Below are positions 7,947 through 17,870 of a DNA stretch of 35,836 nt, piece after piece (positions within the stretch are counted from its first letter, which is position 1; each line of letters opens with the position of its first letter). Both the position numbers and the translations under genes were made by a program. The stretch lies in contig SVNN01000004.1 of the NCBI GenBank assembly GCA_015066905.1, positions 1-35,836 of the forward strand, given 5' to 3'. The DNA is from Ruminococcus sp. (GTDB lineage Bacteria > Bacillota > Clostridia > Oscillospirales > Ruminococcaceae). Under the pieces are notes generated by a model. The model ran no database searches and had not been told where the DNA came from. It saw nothing but the letters and a program-made list of their open reading frames with translations.

Positions 7947-9218
7947 ATGAAAATCCGCTTCAACACGAAGTACAATACCATATCCGCATATGTGCTGATT
8001 GTTTTTACACTGGCATTGCTGATTTCAACGCTTTTGCTCAAAAGCAGTGTGTACTGGGCGCACATCGAAAAGATCTTCAGTGTGCTGGCACCTGTCATCT
8101 GGGGCATGGTGATTGCCTATCTGCTCTGTCCGCTCCTGTCTTTCTTTGAGAAGCATTTTTCCAAGCTGACCGGACGAAAAAAACCGCATCCGCGTCTGGA
8201 TCGCGTGGTAGGCATTTTTGTCTGCGTCAGTCTGATGCTTGTTGTGATTGTCGGTATCATCTACGCGGTCATTCCGGAGATTATGGGAAGTATCAAGAAC
8301 ATTTTCTTCTATCTTCCTGACTATTTTTCCAATCTCCAGACCTATCTGACGGATACGTTCACAGGATATATCGAGAAGAATCCCGAAGCGGGCGATATGC
8401 TTTCGTCAGCCTTTGCGTCGATCGAAGAATCGGTGCTGAGTGCGGCGGAGGAGTTCCGTCCCAAGGTAGACAGTCTGCTGGATAAAGACGGATTGCTCGC
8501 CAACGTCACCAGCAGTGCGCTGGCATTCATCATCGGCCTGAAGGATTTCTGTCTGGGTATCATCGTTTCGGTTTATCTGCTTTACAGCAAGGAGAAATTT
8601 CTGGCACAGGCAAAGAAGCTGTTTCATGCGATCCTGGCGCGCAAGCGGTGCGAACAGCTGTTCCGTGTGGCGAACAAGGCAAACAGCACCTTTATGCAGT
8701 TTCTGTCCGGCAAGGCGCTGGATTCCCTGATTATCGGTATGCTCTGCTTCATTGGTCTGACGATTATGAAAGCGCCCTATGTCGTACTGATTTCCGTAAT
8801 CGTCGGCATCACCAACATGATCCCGTTCTTCGGTCCGTTCATCGGTGCAATTCCGAGCGGACTGCTGATCCTTCTTTCCCAGCCTGAAAAGACGATTCCC
8901 TTTGCAATCTTCATTCTCGCGCTCCAGCAGTTTGACGGCAACATTCTCGGACCGAAGATCCTCGGCGATACCCTCGGACTTTCCCCGTTCTGGATTATGT
9001 TCTCCGTATTCCTCGGCGGCGGTCTGTTCGGATTTATCGGCATGGTCGTATTCGTTCCGCTGTTTGCGCTTGTATACACCATGATCAAGGAGAGCGTAGA
9101 GGAAACGCTGGAAAAAAAGAAGCTCCCGATCGGGAGCGAAAGCTATCTCCCGCCGGGAACGCGATATCCCGACGACGGGGATCTGATTGAGGTCGAACTG
9201 GATACAACCAAATCATAA
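7947..9218 (+). CDS. AI-2E family (PerM-like) transporter
   Basis: Multi-TM; NMIPFFGPFIGAIPSGLL and GNILGPKILGDTLGLSPFWIMFSVFLGGGLFGFIGMVVFVP motifs. Confidence 0.9.
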   Translation: MKIRFNTKYNTISAYVLIVFTLALLISTLLLKSSVYWAHIEKIFSVLAPVIWGMVIAYLLCPLLSFFEKHFSKLTGRKKPHPRLDRVVGIFVCVSLMLVVIVGIIYAVIPEIMGSIKNIFFYLPDYFSNLQTYLTDTFTGYIEKNPEAGDMLSSAFASIEESVLSAAEEFRPKVDSLLDKDGLLANVTSSALAFIIGLKDFCLGIIVSVYLLYSKEKFLAQAKKLFHAILARKRCEQLFRVANKANSTFMQFLSGKALDSLIIGMLCFIGLTIMKAPYVVLISVIVGITNMIPFFGPFIGAIPSGLLILLSQPEKTIPFAIFILALQQFDGNILGPKILGDTLGLSPFWIMFSVFLGGGLFGFIGMVVFVPLFALVYTMIKESVEETLEKKKLPIGSESYLPPGTRYPDDGDLIEVELDTTKS

Positions 9219-9238
9219 CAAGAAAGAAGTGCTGAAAT

Positions 9239-10162
9239 ATGCAGACATATGAATTGCAGCAGAAGATCCTCGCGCTGAAGCAGCAGACGGGACTGAAAAT
9301 TCTCGCGCACAGCTATCAGGCGCATGAGATCATCGAGATTGCCGACGCGGTGGGTGACAGCTTTCAGCTGAGCAAGACCGCACGCGACTGCGAGGGCGAC
9401 AAGATCCTGCTTTGCGGCGTTCGGTTTATGGCGGAAACCGCGAAGCTCTTAGCACCTGAGAAACAGGTATATCTCTCTGCGGAGGAAGCGACCTGCCCGA
9501 TGGCGGAGCAGTTCACGCCCGAAGAGATCCTCCGCGAAAAGGCGAAGCACCCGGGCTGTGCTGTCGTCGCGTATATCAATACCACCGCCGCACTCAAGGC
9601 GGTCTGCGACGTCTGCGTGACCTCCTCGTCCGCCGACAGAATCGTCCGTGCGCTGGATGCAGAGGAGATTCTCTTCATTCCCGACCGCAATCTCGGCGAC
9701 TATGTCCGCCGCCTTGTGCCGGAGAAGAAGATTCATCTGCTGCAGGGCGGATGTCCTGTTCATGCGGCAGTCACAGGTGAGGAGCTGGCGCACGCAAAAC
9801 AGCTGCATCCGCAGGCGGAGGTACTGGTGCATCCCGAATGCAGACCCGAGGTCACACAGAATGCTGATTTTGTCGGCGCGACCTCTGCGATTCTGGAATA
9901 TGCGAGAAAGTCGGAAAAGACCGAATTTATCATCGGCACCGAGCAGAATATCGTGACGGCACTGCAGTATGACTGTCCCGACAAACGGTTCTATCTGCTT
10001 TCCAAGAAGCTGTTCTGCGCGGATATGCGTCTGACCACCCTTGCTGATGTCTACAATATGGCACAGGCAATTGCAGACGGCACCGCGGAGGAGATCACCC
10101 TTCGTGCTCAGGAGCAGGGCGCGCGTCATGCAATCGACGAGATGCTCCGACTCGGCGGCTAA
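9239..10162 (+). CDS. nadA: Quinolinate synthase
   Basis: LAHSYQAHEIIEIADAVGDSFQLSK, GVRFMAETAK, YINTTAALKA, CVTSSSA, VHPECRPEV and C-terminal CADMRLTTL motifs. Confidence 0.93.
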   Translation: MQTYELQQKILALKQQTGLKILAHSYQAHEIIEIADAVGDSFQLSKTARDCEGDKILLCGVRFMAETAKLLAPEKQVYLSAEEATCPMAEQFTPEEILREKAKHPGCAVVAYINTTAALKAVCDVCVTSSSADRIVRALDAEEILFIPDRNLGDYVRRLVPEKKIHLLQGGCPVHAAVTGEELAHAKQLHPQAEVLVHPECRPEVTQNADFVGATSAILEYARKSEKTEFIIGTEQNIVTALQYDCPDKRFYLLSKKLFCADMRLTTLADVYNMAQAIADGTAEEITLRAQEQGARHAIDEMLRLGG

Positions 10163-11223
10163 GCCTTGCTGCGTGCTTTGATCCGTGCAAGAATCTGCTC
10201 AGCCGCATGATCTGCGCCTGCGAAATCCAGCGCGTCAATATAATACGCTTCCAGATCATCATGCACACTGAGTGCAGATCGGATAGATTCAGCCGCTTCC
10301 TCCAGCAGGGAGCGGCTTGCTTTTTGTCCGAACGCAGTCCGCTGTCTGCGCTTTGCAAGCTCCGCCTTGTCGTAGAATCTGCGGAAGTTCAGCACCTGTG
10401 CAAATTCGCCTGCAGGCGTGGTGCAGGTGCTTTCGGTCAGCAGAGCGATCTTGCACTCGGGCAGGATCAGGTGCTCATACTGCGGCTCGCCGAACAGATA
10501 ATTCTCGCTGACCAAGCAGTTCAGACCACGCATGACCGCGCCCTGTGCGAACAGATGCAGCAGATGGTCGCTTCCTGCAAAGTATGGATCCTTCAGCAGG
10601 ACGATATGATAATCACCGGGGAGCGCGTGGGTGATATATCCATCAGCTGTCAGCGCGGAAAGCTGGTGGAAGGAAAGCGTTCCCGCCTTCCCGTTTGCAC
10701 GCGGCAGAAGCCGGCGGAGCATTCTTCCGCTGAATGCAGTCAGCTTTTCACACAGCAGGGCATTCTGTGCCGCTGTGCGGATGTCATCGTGCAGCGAGGT
10801 GACAGCCTGTGCATATTGTCTTGCACGCTTGTGCAGGCGCGCGTTTTCTGCAAAAAGTGCAGCGATCTCGCTTTGATTGCCGCGCAGCTGTTCACCGTTG
10901 AGCAGGGCGCCGAGGTTGACGATCTCGCCCGTGAGCATCGGCTGTGCGACTTCCATCACGTGCGGTGCAGTGCCGTCAGCCACGAGAATGTGCCGATCCT
11001 CCAGCACAACAGCGTCGAGCGAGGAGGCGTCTGATGCACAGTGATAGAGCGAAACCGTTTCGTCCCCGAATGCTTCAGCGATCCGCCGCATCAGGGTGGA
11101 TTTTCCTGTGCCGGGTCCGCCTTTGAGGATGAATGAATACATACCGGGTTCGGACAAGCGGTCGAAAAAGCGCGAACGGAATCCGTCGGCGGTGGTACCG
11201 CCCAGAAAATAAGCCTGCCGCAT
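10159..11223 (-). CDS. P-loop ATPase/nucleotide-kinase-like protein of unknown function
   Basis: FILKGGPGTGKSTLMRRIAEAF Walker A; resembles the uncharacterised Firmicute PRK06851-type ATPases. RBS GGGAGGTT supports the internal ATG at 11223. Confidence 0.75.
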   Translation of the reverse strand: MRQAYFLGGTTADGFRSRFFDRLSEPGMYSFILKGGPGTGKSTLMRRIAEAFGDETVSLYHCASDASSLDAVVLEDRHILVADGTAPHVMEVAQPMLTGEIVNLGALLNGEQLRGNQSEIAALFAENARLHKRARQYAQAVTSLHDDIRTAAQNALLCEKLTAFSGRMLRRLLPRANGKAGTLSFHQLSALTADGYITHALPGDYHIVLLKDPYFAGSDHLLHLFAQGAVMRGLNCLVSENYLFGEPQYEHLILPECKIALLTESTCTTPAGEFAQVLNFRRFYDKAELAKRRQRTAFGQKASRSLLEEAAESIRSALSVHDDLEAYYIDALDFAGADHAAEQILARIKARSKA

Positions 11224-11282
11224 AAAAATAGGAACCTCCCTCATTGTTTTGTGGTTTATCTTATGCGGAACGGGGAAAAATG

Positions 11283-11690
11283 CTACTGTGCCGCAAAATA
11301 TGAATCCACCAGAAACATCGGACGCTGATCCGGTTCATACCGCAGCCCGCATTTTTCATAAAACGCGGTTTTGTCCTCGTTGCACACGAGGATCTTGCGG
11401 TAAACGTCCCCATATTTCTGCAGCATCCGCGCCACCATCTCTTTGCCCACGCCCTTGCCCTGTGAATCGGGATGTACGGCGAGATAGGGAAAGAACACGT
11501 TCATCGCGCCGTCGGATACGGCAGTCATCAGACCGCACAGGCGATTATCCTCCCAGGCGGTCAGCACGGTCTCCGAGCAGGATACCGCCTTAGAGAGCGA
11601 CTGCGGATAGTTGGCGGATTCCCAGCCGACTGCCCGGAACAGGCGGAGCAGTTCTTCCCGTGCGGGATAAATTGAGAATGAATAGGTCAT
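11283..11690 (-). CDS. GNAT family N-acetyltransferase
   Basis: YLAVHPDSQGKGVGKEMVARML…NEDKTAFYEKCGLR acetyl-CoA-binding motifs. Confidence 0.9.
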   Translation of the reverse strand: MTYSFSIYPAREELLRLFRAVGWESANYPQSLSKAVSCSETVLTAWEDNRLCGLMTAVSDGAMNVFFPYLAVHPDSQGKGVGKEMVARMLQKYGDVYRKILVCNEDKTAFYEKCGLRYEPDQRPMFLVDSYFAAQ

Positions 11691-11782
11691 TTGTCTGACT
11701 CCTTTCGTTAGAAAAATCGTTTCTTCTATCATATCCGTTTTTGTGTCCGCTTATGCTTTTTAGAAAACGAACGAAAAAATGC

Positions 11783-11811
11783 TTGACCTTTTGGAAAAAA
11801 CGTAGTAAAAT
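11783..11811 (+). promoter_or_regulatory. Sigma-A type promoter for pduL
   Basis: TTGACC - 17 bp - TAAAAT upstream of pduL. Confidence 0.65.
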
Positions 11812-11848
11812 AGAAGAAACTAATTACTGTTACAGGAGGACAAAAATC

Positions 11849-12427
11849 ATGTCTCAGAAATTTATTGTTGAAACTTCCGCACGTCACGTACACGTTTCCC
11901 AGGAGGCGCTTGAGGTCCTGTTCGGCGCAGGCGCGACCCTGACCCATAAAAAGGATCTCTCCCAGCCGGGACAGTACGCTTGTGAAGAACGCGTAACCAT
12001 CGTCGGCCCGAAGAAGGAGCTCCCGAACGTTTCCATCCTCGGTCCGGTTCGTCCGGCAACCCAGGTTGAGCTTTCTGCAACCGACGCACGTTCGATCGGC
12101 ATCGACGCGCCGATCCGTGAGTCCGGTGACGTTGCTGCTTCCGGTGCCTGCAAAATCGTTGGCCCGAAGGGCGAGGTTGAGATCAGCGAGGGCGTAATCG
12201 TTGCAAAGCGTCACATCCACCTCACTCCTGCAGATGCGGAGGAGCTGAACGTCAAGGATAAGGACATTGTCTGGGTAAAGGTTCAGACACCGGAGCGCAG
12301 CGCGATCCTCGGTGATGTTGTTGTCCGTGTATCCGACAAGTTTGCAAGAGCAATGCACATTGATACTGATGAATCGAATGCGATCGGCGCACCCCGTAAT
12401 CTGGAGGGCGAAATCGTAACTCTTTGA
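11849..12427 (+). CDS. pduL: PduL-type phosphate acyltransferase
   Basis: VETSARHVHVSQEALEVLFG…SILGPVRPATQVELSATDA…AKRHIHLTPADAEELNVKDKD; AGGAGG RBS. Confidence 0.93.
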   Translation: MSQKFIVETSARHVHVSQEALEVLFGAGATLTHKKDLSQPGQYACEERVTIVGPKKELPNVSILGPVRPATQVELSATDARSIGIDAPIRESGDVAASGACKIVGPKGEVEISEGVIVAKRHIHLTPADAEELNVKDKDIVWVKVQTPERSAILGDVVVRVSDKFARAMHIDTDESNAIGAPRNLEGEIVTL

Positions 12428-12454
12428 TCCTTTTCCGGATTTTCCGGGATTGCC

Positions 12455-12495
12455 GGACAAGGCGGCAGGCGAAATGTCTGCCGCCTTGTCCTTTT
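12455..12495 (+). terminator. Strong rho-independent terminator between pduL and pncB
   Basis: GGACAAGGCGGCAG-N9-CTGCCGCCTTGTCC then TTTT. Confidence 0.85.
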
Positions 12496-12531
12496 CGTGA
12501 AATCTGTTGATTTTGAGAGGAGTACAAGCTT

Positions 12532-13974
12532 ATGCTGCAGGAACGTAATCTGACGATGCTGATGGACTTCTATGAGCTGACAATGGCGAATGGCTATCTT
12601 GAATCAGGACACGGCAGAGATATCGTCTACTTCGACCTGTTTTTCCGCAGACCGCCCGACGGTGGCGGATATGCCATCCTGGCAGGACTGGAACAGGCGA
12701 TCGACTATCTGAAAAACCTGCATTTTTCCGAGGAGGATCTTGCATATCTCCGCTCGAAGGGGATCTTCTCGGAGGCGTTTCTCGATTATCTGCGCGATTT
12801 TCAGTTTACCTGTGACGTCTGGGCGATTCCTGAGGGAACGCCTGTGTTCGGGCACGAGCCGCTGATGACTGTCCGCGGTGAGGCAATTCAGGCACAGCTG
12901 ATTGAAACGATGCTCCTGCTCTCTCTGAATCACCAGAGTCTGATTGCGACCAAGGCGGCAAGAATCGTCCGTGCAGCAGACGGCAGAGCGGTGATGGAAT
13001 TCGGCTCCCGCCGCGCACAGGGCTATGACGGCGCGATCTACGGCGCGCGCGCCGCATATATCGGCGGCTGTGCGGGAACTGCCTGCGCGATTGCCGACCG
13101 TGAATTCGGCGTGCCTGCGCTGGGAACAATGGCGCACAGCTGGGTACAGCTCTTCCCGAACGAGATTGACGCGTTCCGCGCGTACGCAAAGCTTTATCCC
13201 GACTCCTGCACGCTGCTGGTGGACACCTACAATGTGCTGAAATCGGGTGTGCCGAATGCAATTACTGTGTTCCGTGAGCTGGCGGAACAGGGATATCGCC
13301 CCAAGGGCATCCGCATTGACAGCGGCGATATTGCCTATCTCTCGAAAAAGGCGAGAAAGATGCTCGACGACGCAGGATTTCCTGACTGCGGCATTGTCGC
13401 GAGCAACTCGCTCGACGAATATATCATCCGCGACCTCGCGGTTCAGGGCGCACAGCTGACCAGCTACGGCGTAGGTGAACGGCTGATCACCTCCCGCGCG
13501 GAGCCTGTGTTCGGCGGTGTCTACAAGCTCGTTGCAATTGAGCAGGAAGGCGAAATTCTGCCGAAGATCAAGCTTTCGGAGAATGTCGAGAAGGTGACAA
13601 ATCCCGGATATAAGACCGTATGGCGGCTCTTTGACCGTGAGAGCGGTATGGCGATCGCCGATGTTCTGACGCTTGCGGATGAAGTCATCGACGACACCAA
13701 GCCGTATACGATCTTCGACCAGTCCTACACCTACAAGCGCAAGACGCTGACCAACTTTATCGCGAAAAAGCTCCAGGTGCCTGTGTTTGAACAGGGACGC
13801 TGTGTCTATCAGTCCCCCACCCCGACCGAGATCCGCGACTACTGCGCGCAGGAGCTGGGGAAGATCTGGGACGAGGTCAAGCGATTTGAAAACCCGCACA
13901 CCTACTATGTAGACTTATCCGAGCCGCTGTGGAATCTCAAGCACGACCTGCTGAACCGCCATTTCGGCGGCTGA
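12532..13974 (+). CDS. pncB: Nicotinate phosphoribosyltransferase
   Basis: LTMLMDFYELTMANGYLESG, FGSRRAQGYDGA, DSGDIAYLSKKARKMLDDAG motifs. Confidence 0.93.
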   Translation: MLQERNLTMLMDFYELTMANGYLESGHGRDIVYFDLFFRRPPDGGGYAILAGLEQAIDYLKNLHFSEEDLAYLRSKGIFSEAFLDYLRDFQFTCDVWAIPEGTPVFGHEPLMTVRGEAIQAQLIETMLLLSLNHQSLIATKAARIVRAADGRAVMEFGSRRAQGYDGAIYGARAAYIGGCAGTACAIADREFGVPALGTMAHSWVQLFPNEIDAFRAYAKLYPDSCTLLVDTYNVLKSGVPNAITVFRELAEQGYRPKGIRIDSGDIAYLSKKARKMLDDAGFPDCGIVASNSLDEYIIRDLAVQGAQLTSYGVGERLITSRAEPVFGGVYKLVAIEQEGEILPKIKLSENVEKVTNPGYKTVWRLFDRESGMAIADVLTLADEVIDDTKPYTIFDQSYTYKRKTLTNFIAKKLQVPVFEQGRCVYQSPTPTEIRDYCAQELGKIWDEVKRFENPHTYYVDLSEPLWNLKHDLLNRHFGG

Positions 13975-14006
13975 TCTCAGCGCTGACAGAAAGGAATCAG
14001 AAATTC

Positions 14007-14684
14007 ATGAATACAATCGGAATCATCGGTGCGATGCCCTCTGAAATGGAGGACATCCGCCGCGTACTGAAGGATGCGGAGATCATCTCCGTCGGCGGCT
14101 ATGACTTTTACCGCAGCGAAACGGGCGGCAAGACCGTATATCACGTCTGCTGCGGCGTTGCAACCGTAAATGCGGCGATCTGCACCCAGATCCTGGTTGA
14201 TCGCTTTCAGGTAGACGGCGTGATCAGCGTCGGAATCGCAGGCGGTATGGGTGAAAAGGTCAAGGTCTGTGATATCGTCATCTCCGACGAGGTGCTGTAT
14301 CACGACGTGGACGCGCATTTTCTGGATAAATATCCGCCCTATTGCTCCGTGTACCGCGCGGACAAGGGAATGATCACCTGTGCAGCTGAAACCTGCGAGT
14401 CGCAGGAGGTTCCCTGCTTTGTCGGCCGTATCGTTTCGGGCGACGCGTTTATCTCCAGCAATGAGGTGAAGGCGGATATTGCAGAGCGCTGCAAGCCGAT
14501 GGCGGTGGATATGGAATCTGCGGCGATCGGGCACTGTGCGTTCCGCAACAAGCTTCCGTTTGTCAGCGTGCGCTGCATTTCTGATAATGCAGACGACGAC
14601 GGCGAGATGTCCTTTGAGACCTTTGAAAAGCTTGCGGCAAAGCGTGTCGCAGGACTGGTCCTCACGATGATTTCAAGACTGTAA
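14007..14684 (+). CDS. mtnN: 5'-methylthioadenosine/S-adenosylhomocysteine nucleosidase
   Basis: [45 protein letters not shown] motifs. Confidence 0.93.
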   Translation: MNTIGIIGAMPSEMEDIRRVLKDAEIISVGGYDFYRSETGGKTVYHVCCGVATVNAAICTQILVDRFQVDGVISVGIAGGMGEKVKVCDIVISDEVLYHDVDAHFLDKYPPYCSVYRADKGMITCAAETCESQEVPCFVGRIVSGDAFISSNEVKADIAERCKPMAVDMESAAIGHCAFRNKLPFVSVRCISDNADDDGEMSFETFEKLAAKRVAGLVLTMISRL

Positions 14685-14737
14685 GGGTCATACCGCACCC
14701 GACAGATCTTCCAATAAACAGAAAGGCTGTGCGTGCC

Positions 14738-15535
14738 GTGGATAAAAAATTAACCCTGTACGGTTTTAATAATCTGACAAAAACGCTGAGCTTCAACATC
14801 TACGATGTATGCTACGCGAAGAGCGAGCGGGAGCAGCGTGACTATATCGCATACATTGACGAGCAGTACAATTCTGAGCGTCTGACCAATATTCTCTGTA
14901 ACGTCACCGAGATGATCGGTGCGCGTGTGCTGAATATCTCCAAGCAGGACTACGAGCCGCAGGGCGCGTCTGTGAATGTCCTGATTGCGGAAAAGGAGCT
15001 GGCGCCCGAGAGCATCGACGCCTCCTGCAACCGCGGGGAATGGAGTGGTCACAACAGTGTACACGCCCATCTCGACAAGAGTCATGTGACGGTACATACC
15101 TTTCCTGAATATCACCCCGACAACGCGATTTCCACCTTCCGCGTGGATATTGACGTTGCGACCTGCGGAACGATCTCGCCGCTGAATGCGCTGAATCTGC
15201 TGATTGCCAGCTTTGATTCGGACATCATCACAATCGATTACCGCATCAGAGGCTTTACGCGTGATGTTTCGGGCAAGAAGTTCTTCATCGACCACAACAT
15301 CACCTCGATTCAGGACTACATCGACGCGGCAACGCTCCAGCGTTATGACGCTGTGGATGTGAACGTATATCAGTCCAATATTTTTCATACCAAGATGCTC
15401 GTGAAGGAGATCGAGCTGCAGAATTATCTCTTCAACAAGGATGTCTATGAGCTTTCCCCCACGCAGCGGCTGGATATCACCGACCGTCTGCGGAAGGAAA
15501 TGATCGAAATCTTCAGCGGAATGAACATCTACTGA
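14738..15535 (+). CDS. speD: S-adenosylmethionine decarboxylase proenzyme, E. coli-type
   Basis: [50 protein letters not shown] (pyruvoyl Ser at 15080), [13 protein letters not shown]; closely resembles E. coli SpeD. GTG start at 14738 chosen from RBS spacing. Confidence 0.92.
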   Translation: MDKKLTLYGFNNLTKTLSFNIYDVCYAKSEREQRDYIAYIDEQYNSERLTNILCNVTEMIGARVLNISKQDYEPQGASVNVLIAEKELAPESIDASCNRGEWSGHNSVHAHLDKSHVTVHTFPEYHPDNAISTFRVDIDVATCGTISPLNALNLLIASFDSDIITIDYRIRGFTRDVSGKKFFIDHNITSIQDYIDAATLQRYDAVDVNVYQSNIFHTKMLVKEIELQNYLFNKDVYELSPTQRLDITDRLRKEMIEIFSGMNIY

Positions 15536-15551
15536 TTCTCTTGGAAAGAGG

Positions 15552-17006
15552 GTGAAACTGATTCGCCATTCTCAGGACTACGCCCCGATTTATGAGGCAA
15601 TGCGCCGCTATCGGAAAAACAATATCGTCCGTCTGGATGTCCCCGGGCACAAGGGCGGACGCGGAAATAAGGTTCTGCGCGACTTCCTCGGCGCCGATTG
15701 TCTGGCGCTGGACGTCAATTCAATGAAACCGCTTGATAACCTCTGTCACCCTGTTTCTGTCATCCGCGAGGCGGAGGAACTGGCGGCAGAGGCATTCGGC
15801 GCGTCACAGGCATTCTTCATCGTCAACGGCACAACTGCGTCCGTACAGGCGATGATTCTTTCTGTCTGCAAGGCGGGCGATAAGATCATCATGCCGCGCA
15901 ACGTCCACCGGAGTGCGATCAACGCACTGGTCGTCTGCGGCGCGATCCCGGTTTATGTCGATCCCGGCGTGAACAAGGAGCTGGGCATTCCGCTTGGCAT
16001 GTCTGTCGAGGATGTCCGCCGTGCGATCGCGAAGAACCCCGACGCAAAGGCGGTTCTGGTCAACAACCCGACCTATTACGGCATCTGTTCTGATATCAGA
16101 GGGATTGCCGAGCTGGCGCACAGCCACGGGATGATGGTGCTGGCGGATGAGGCACACGGCACGCACTTCTACTTCGGTGAGGGACTCCCCGTCAGTGCAA
16201 TGGCGGCAGGGGCGGATATGGCGGCAGTGAGCGTTCATAAAACAGGCGGATCGCTGACACAGAGTTCGTTTCTGCTCTGCGGAGAACGGGTCAGAAAGGA
16301 CTACGTCAGACAGGTGATCAACCTTACCCAGACCACGAGCGGCTCTTATCTTCTGATGGTTTCGCTCGACCTCGCCAGACAGAATCTTGCCCTTCACGGT
16401 AAGGAGATCTTCCGAAAAACCGTGGAATATGCAACCTATGCGCGGACGGAAATCAACCGCATCGGCGGCTACTACGCGTTTGGTGATGAACTCATCAACG
16501 GCGACACCGTCTTTGATTTTGACCGCACCAAGGTCAGCGTACATACCAGAGCGATCGGTCTTGCGGGTGTGGAGGTGTACGACATCCTCCGCGACGACTA
16601 CGATATCCAGATTGAATTCGGCGACATCGGCAACGTGCTTGCAATCGTTTCCGCAGGCGACCGCGCGTTGGAGATTGAGCGGTTTATCGCCGCGCTGTCG
16701 GAGATCAAACGGCTTTACGCCAAGGATCCGACCGGTATGTTTGATCACGAATATATCAATCCCCTTGTGATGCTTCCGCCCCAGCAGGCGTTTTACAGCG
16801 ACAAGGAATCCTTGCCCGTAGAGCAGTCCGAGGGAAGGATCTGCGGCGAATTTGTCATGTGCTATCCGCCCGGTATCCCGATTCTCGCGCCCGGCGAGCT
16901 GATCACGGACGAGATTATCAACTACATCGTTTACTCCAAGGAAAAGGGCTGTTTTATGACAGGTACCGAGGATATGACCCTGTCGCGCATCAATGTCGTA
17001 AAGTAA
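15552..17006 (+). CDS. speA: Orn/Lys/Arg decarboxylase (fold-III PLP enzyme), probable arginine decarboxylase
   Basis: DVPGHKGG, NGTTASVQAMIL, LADEAHGTH, SVHKTGGSLTQSS PLP-Lys motif; next to speB, speE and speD. Substrate inferred from context. Confidence 0.88.
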   Translation: MKLIRHSQDYAPIYEAMRRYRKNNIVRLDVPGHKGGRGNKVLRDFLGADCLALDVNSMKPLDNLCHPVSVIREAEELAAEAFGASQAFFIVNGTTASVQAMILSVCKAGDKIIMPRNVHRSAINALVVCGAIPVYVDPGVNKELGIPLGMSVEDVRRAIAKNPDAKAVLVNNPTYYGICSDIRGIAELAHSHGMMVLADEAHGTHFYFGEGLPVSAMAAGADMAAVSVHKTGGSLTQSSFLLCGERVRKDYVRQVINLTQTTSGSYLLMVSLDLARQNLALHGKEIFRKTVEYATYARTEINRIGGYYAFGDELINGDTVFDFDRTKVSVHTRAIGLAGVEVYDILRDDYDIQIEFGDIGNVLAIVSAGDRALEIERFIAALSEIKRLYAKDPTGMFDHEYINPLVMLPPQQAFYSDKESLPVEQSEGRICGEFVMCYPPGIPILAPGELITDEIINYIVYSKEKGCFMTGTEDMTLSRINVVK

Positions 17007-17018
17007 GGAGGAAGAAGA

Positions 17019-17870
17019 ATGTCTTTTTGGTTCACCGAACAGCACACCGACCGTGTGCGTTTTTCGATTGAAGTGAAGGAACAGCTTTACTCCGGAAAAA
17101 GCTATTTTCAGAAGATTGAGGTGTTCGACACCTTTGAATTCGGCAGAGTGCTTGTGCTGGACGATTACATCATGCTCACTGAAAAGGATGAGTACATCTA
17201 TCACGAGATGATGGTGCACGTTCCGATCGCGTGCCGTCCTGATACAATCAAAAAAGTGCTGGTCATCGGCGCGGGCGACGGCGGTACGGTGCGCGAGCTT
17301 TGCCGCTATGACAGCATCGAGCAGATTGACATGGTCGAGATTGACGAACAGGTCGTGGAGGTATGTAAAAAATATCTGCCGCAGACTGCCTGCCGGCTGG
17401 ACGATCCGCGCGTGCATCTTTATTTTGAGGACGGGCTGAAATTTGTCCGCCGCTATCAGAACACCTACGACCTCATCATTGTCGATTCGACTGACCCGTT
17501 CGGTCCGGGCGAGGGGCTTTTCACAAAGGAATTCTACGGCAACTGCTTTATGGCACTGACCGAGCACGGCATTCTGACGAATCAGCATGAGAGCACCTAT
17601 TACGACAGCTACACCGAGATGGTGAGCCGTACCCACCGCAGAATGCGGAGTGTGTTCCCCGTTTCAATGGTATATCAGGCGCACATTCCGACCTATCCGT
17701 CGGGACACTGGCTGTTCGGCTTTGCGTCGAAAACCACCCATCCGATCTACGACTTCCACCCTGCGCGGTGGGAAGAGCTGCAGCTGAAAACGCGCTATTA
17801 TAACACAGATCTGCACCGCGGCTGCTTTGCGCTGCCGAATTCAGTCAAGGAGGTGCTGGAGAATGCCTAG
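17019..17870 (+). CDS. speE: Spermidine synthase (polyamine aminopropyltransferase)
   Basis: WFTEQHTDRVRFSIEVKEQLYSGKSYFQKIEVFDT, VLVIGAGDGGTVREL, DLIIVDSTDPFGPGEGLFTKEFY motifs. Confidence 0.94.
   Translation: MSFWFTEQHTDRVRFSIEVKEQLYSGKSYFQKIEVFDTFEFGRVLVLDDYIMLTEKDEYIYHEMMVHVPIACRPDTIKKVLVIGAGDGGTVRELCRYDSIEQIDMVEIDEQVVEVCKKYLPQTACRLDDPRVHLYFEDGLKFVRRYQNTYDLIIVDSTDPFGPGEGLFTKEFYGNCFMALTEHGILTNQHESTYYDSYTEMVSRTHRRMRSVFPVSMVYQAHIPTYPSGHWLFGFASKTTHPIYDFHPARWEELQLKTRYYNTDLHRGCFALPNSVKEVLENA

Noticed and set aside
10207-11034. 275-aa plus-strand ORF opposite the P-loop ATPase
   Set aside because: Opposite strand has Walker A and an RBS; this frame is Cys/Gln-rich with no domain.
11849-12427. 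PduL as a marker of a bacterial microcompartment locus
   Set aside because: No shell proteins, aldehyde dehydrogenase or diol dehydratase nearby, and no N-terminal encapsulation peptide evident; probably a housekeeping Pta substitute.
12604-13899. 431-aa minus-strand ORF over pncB
   Set aside because: Antisense to a conserved enzyme; no domain or RBS support.
15804-17636. 610-aa minus-strand ORF over speA/speE
   Set aside because: Overlaps two convincingly annotated enzymes on the plus strand; no recognisable domain.
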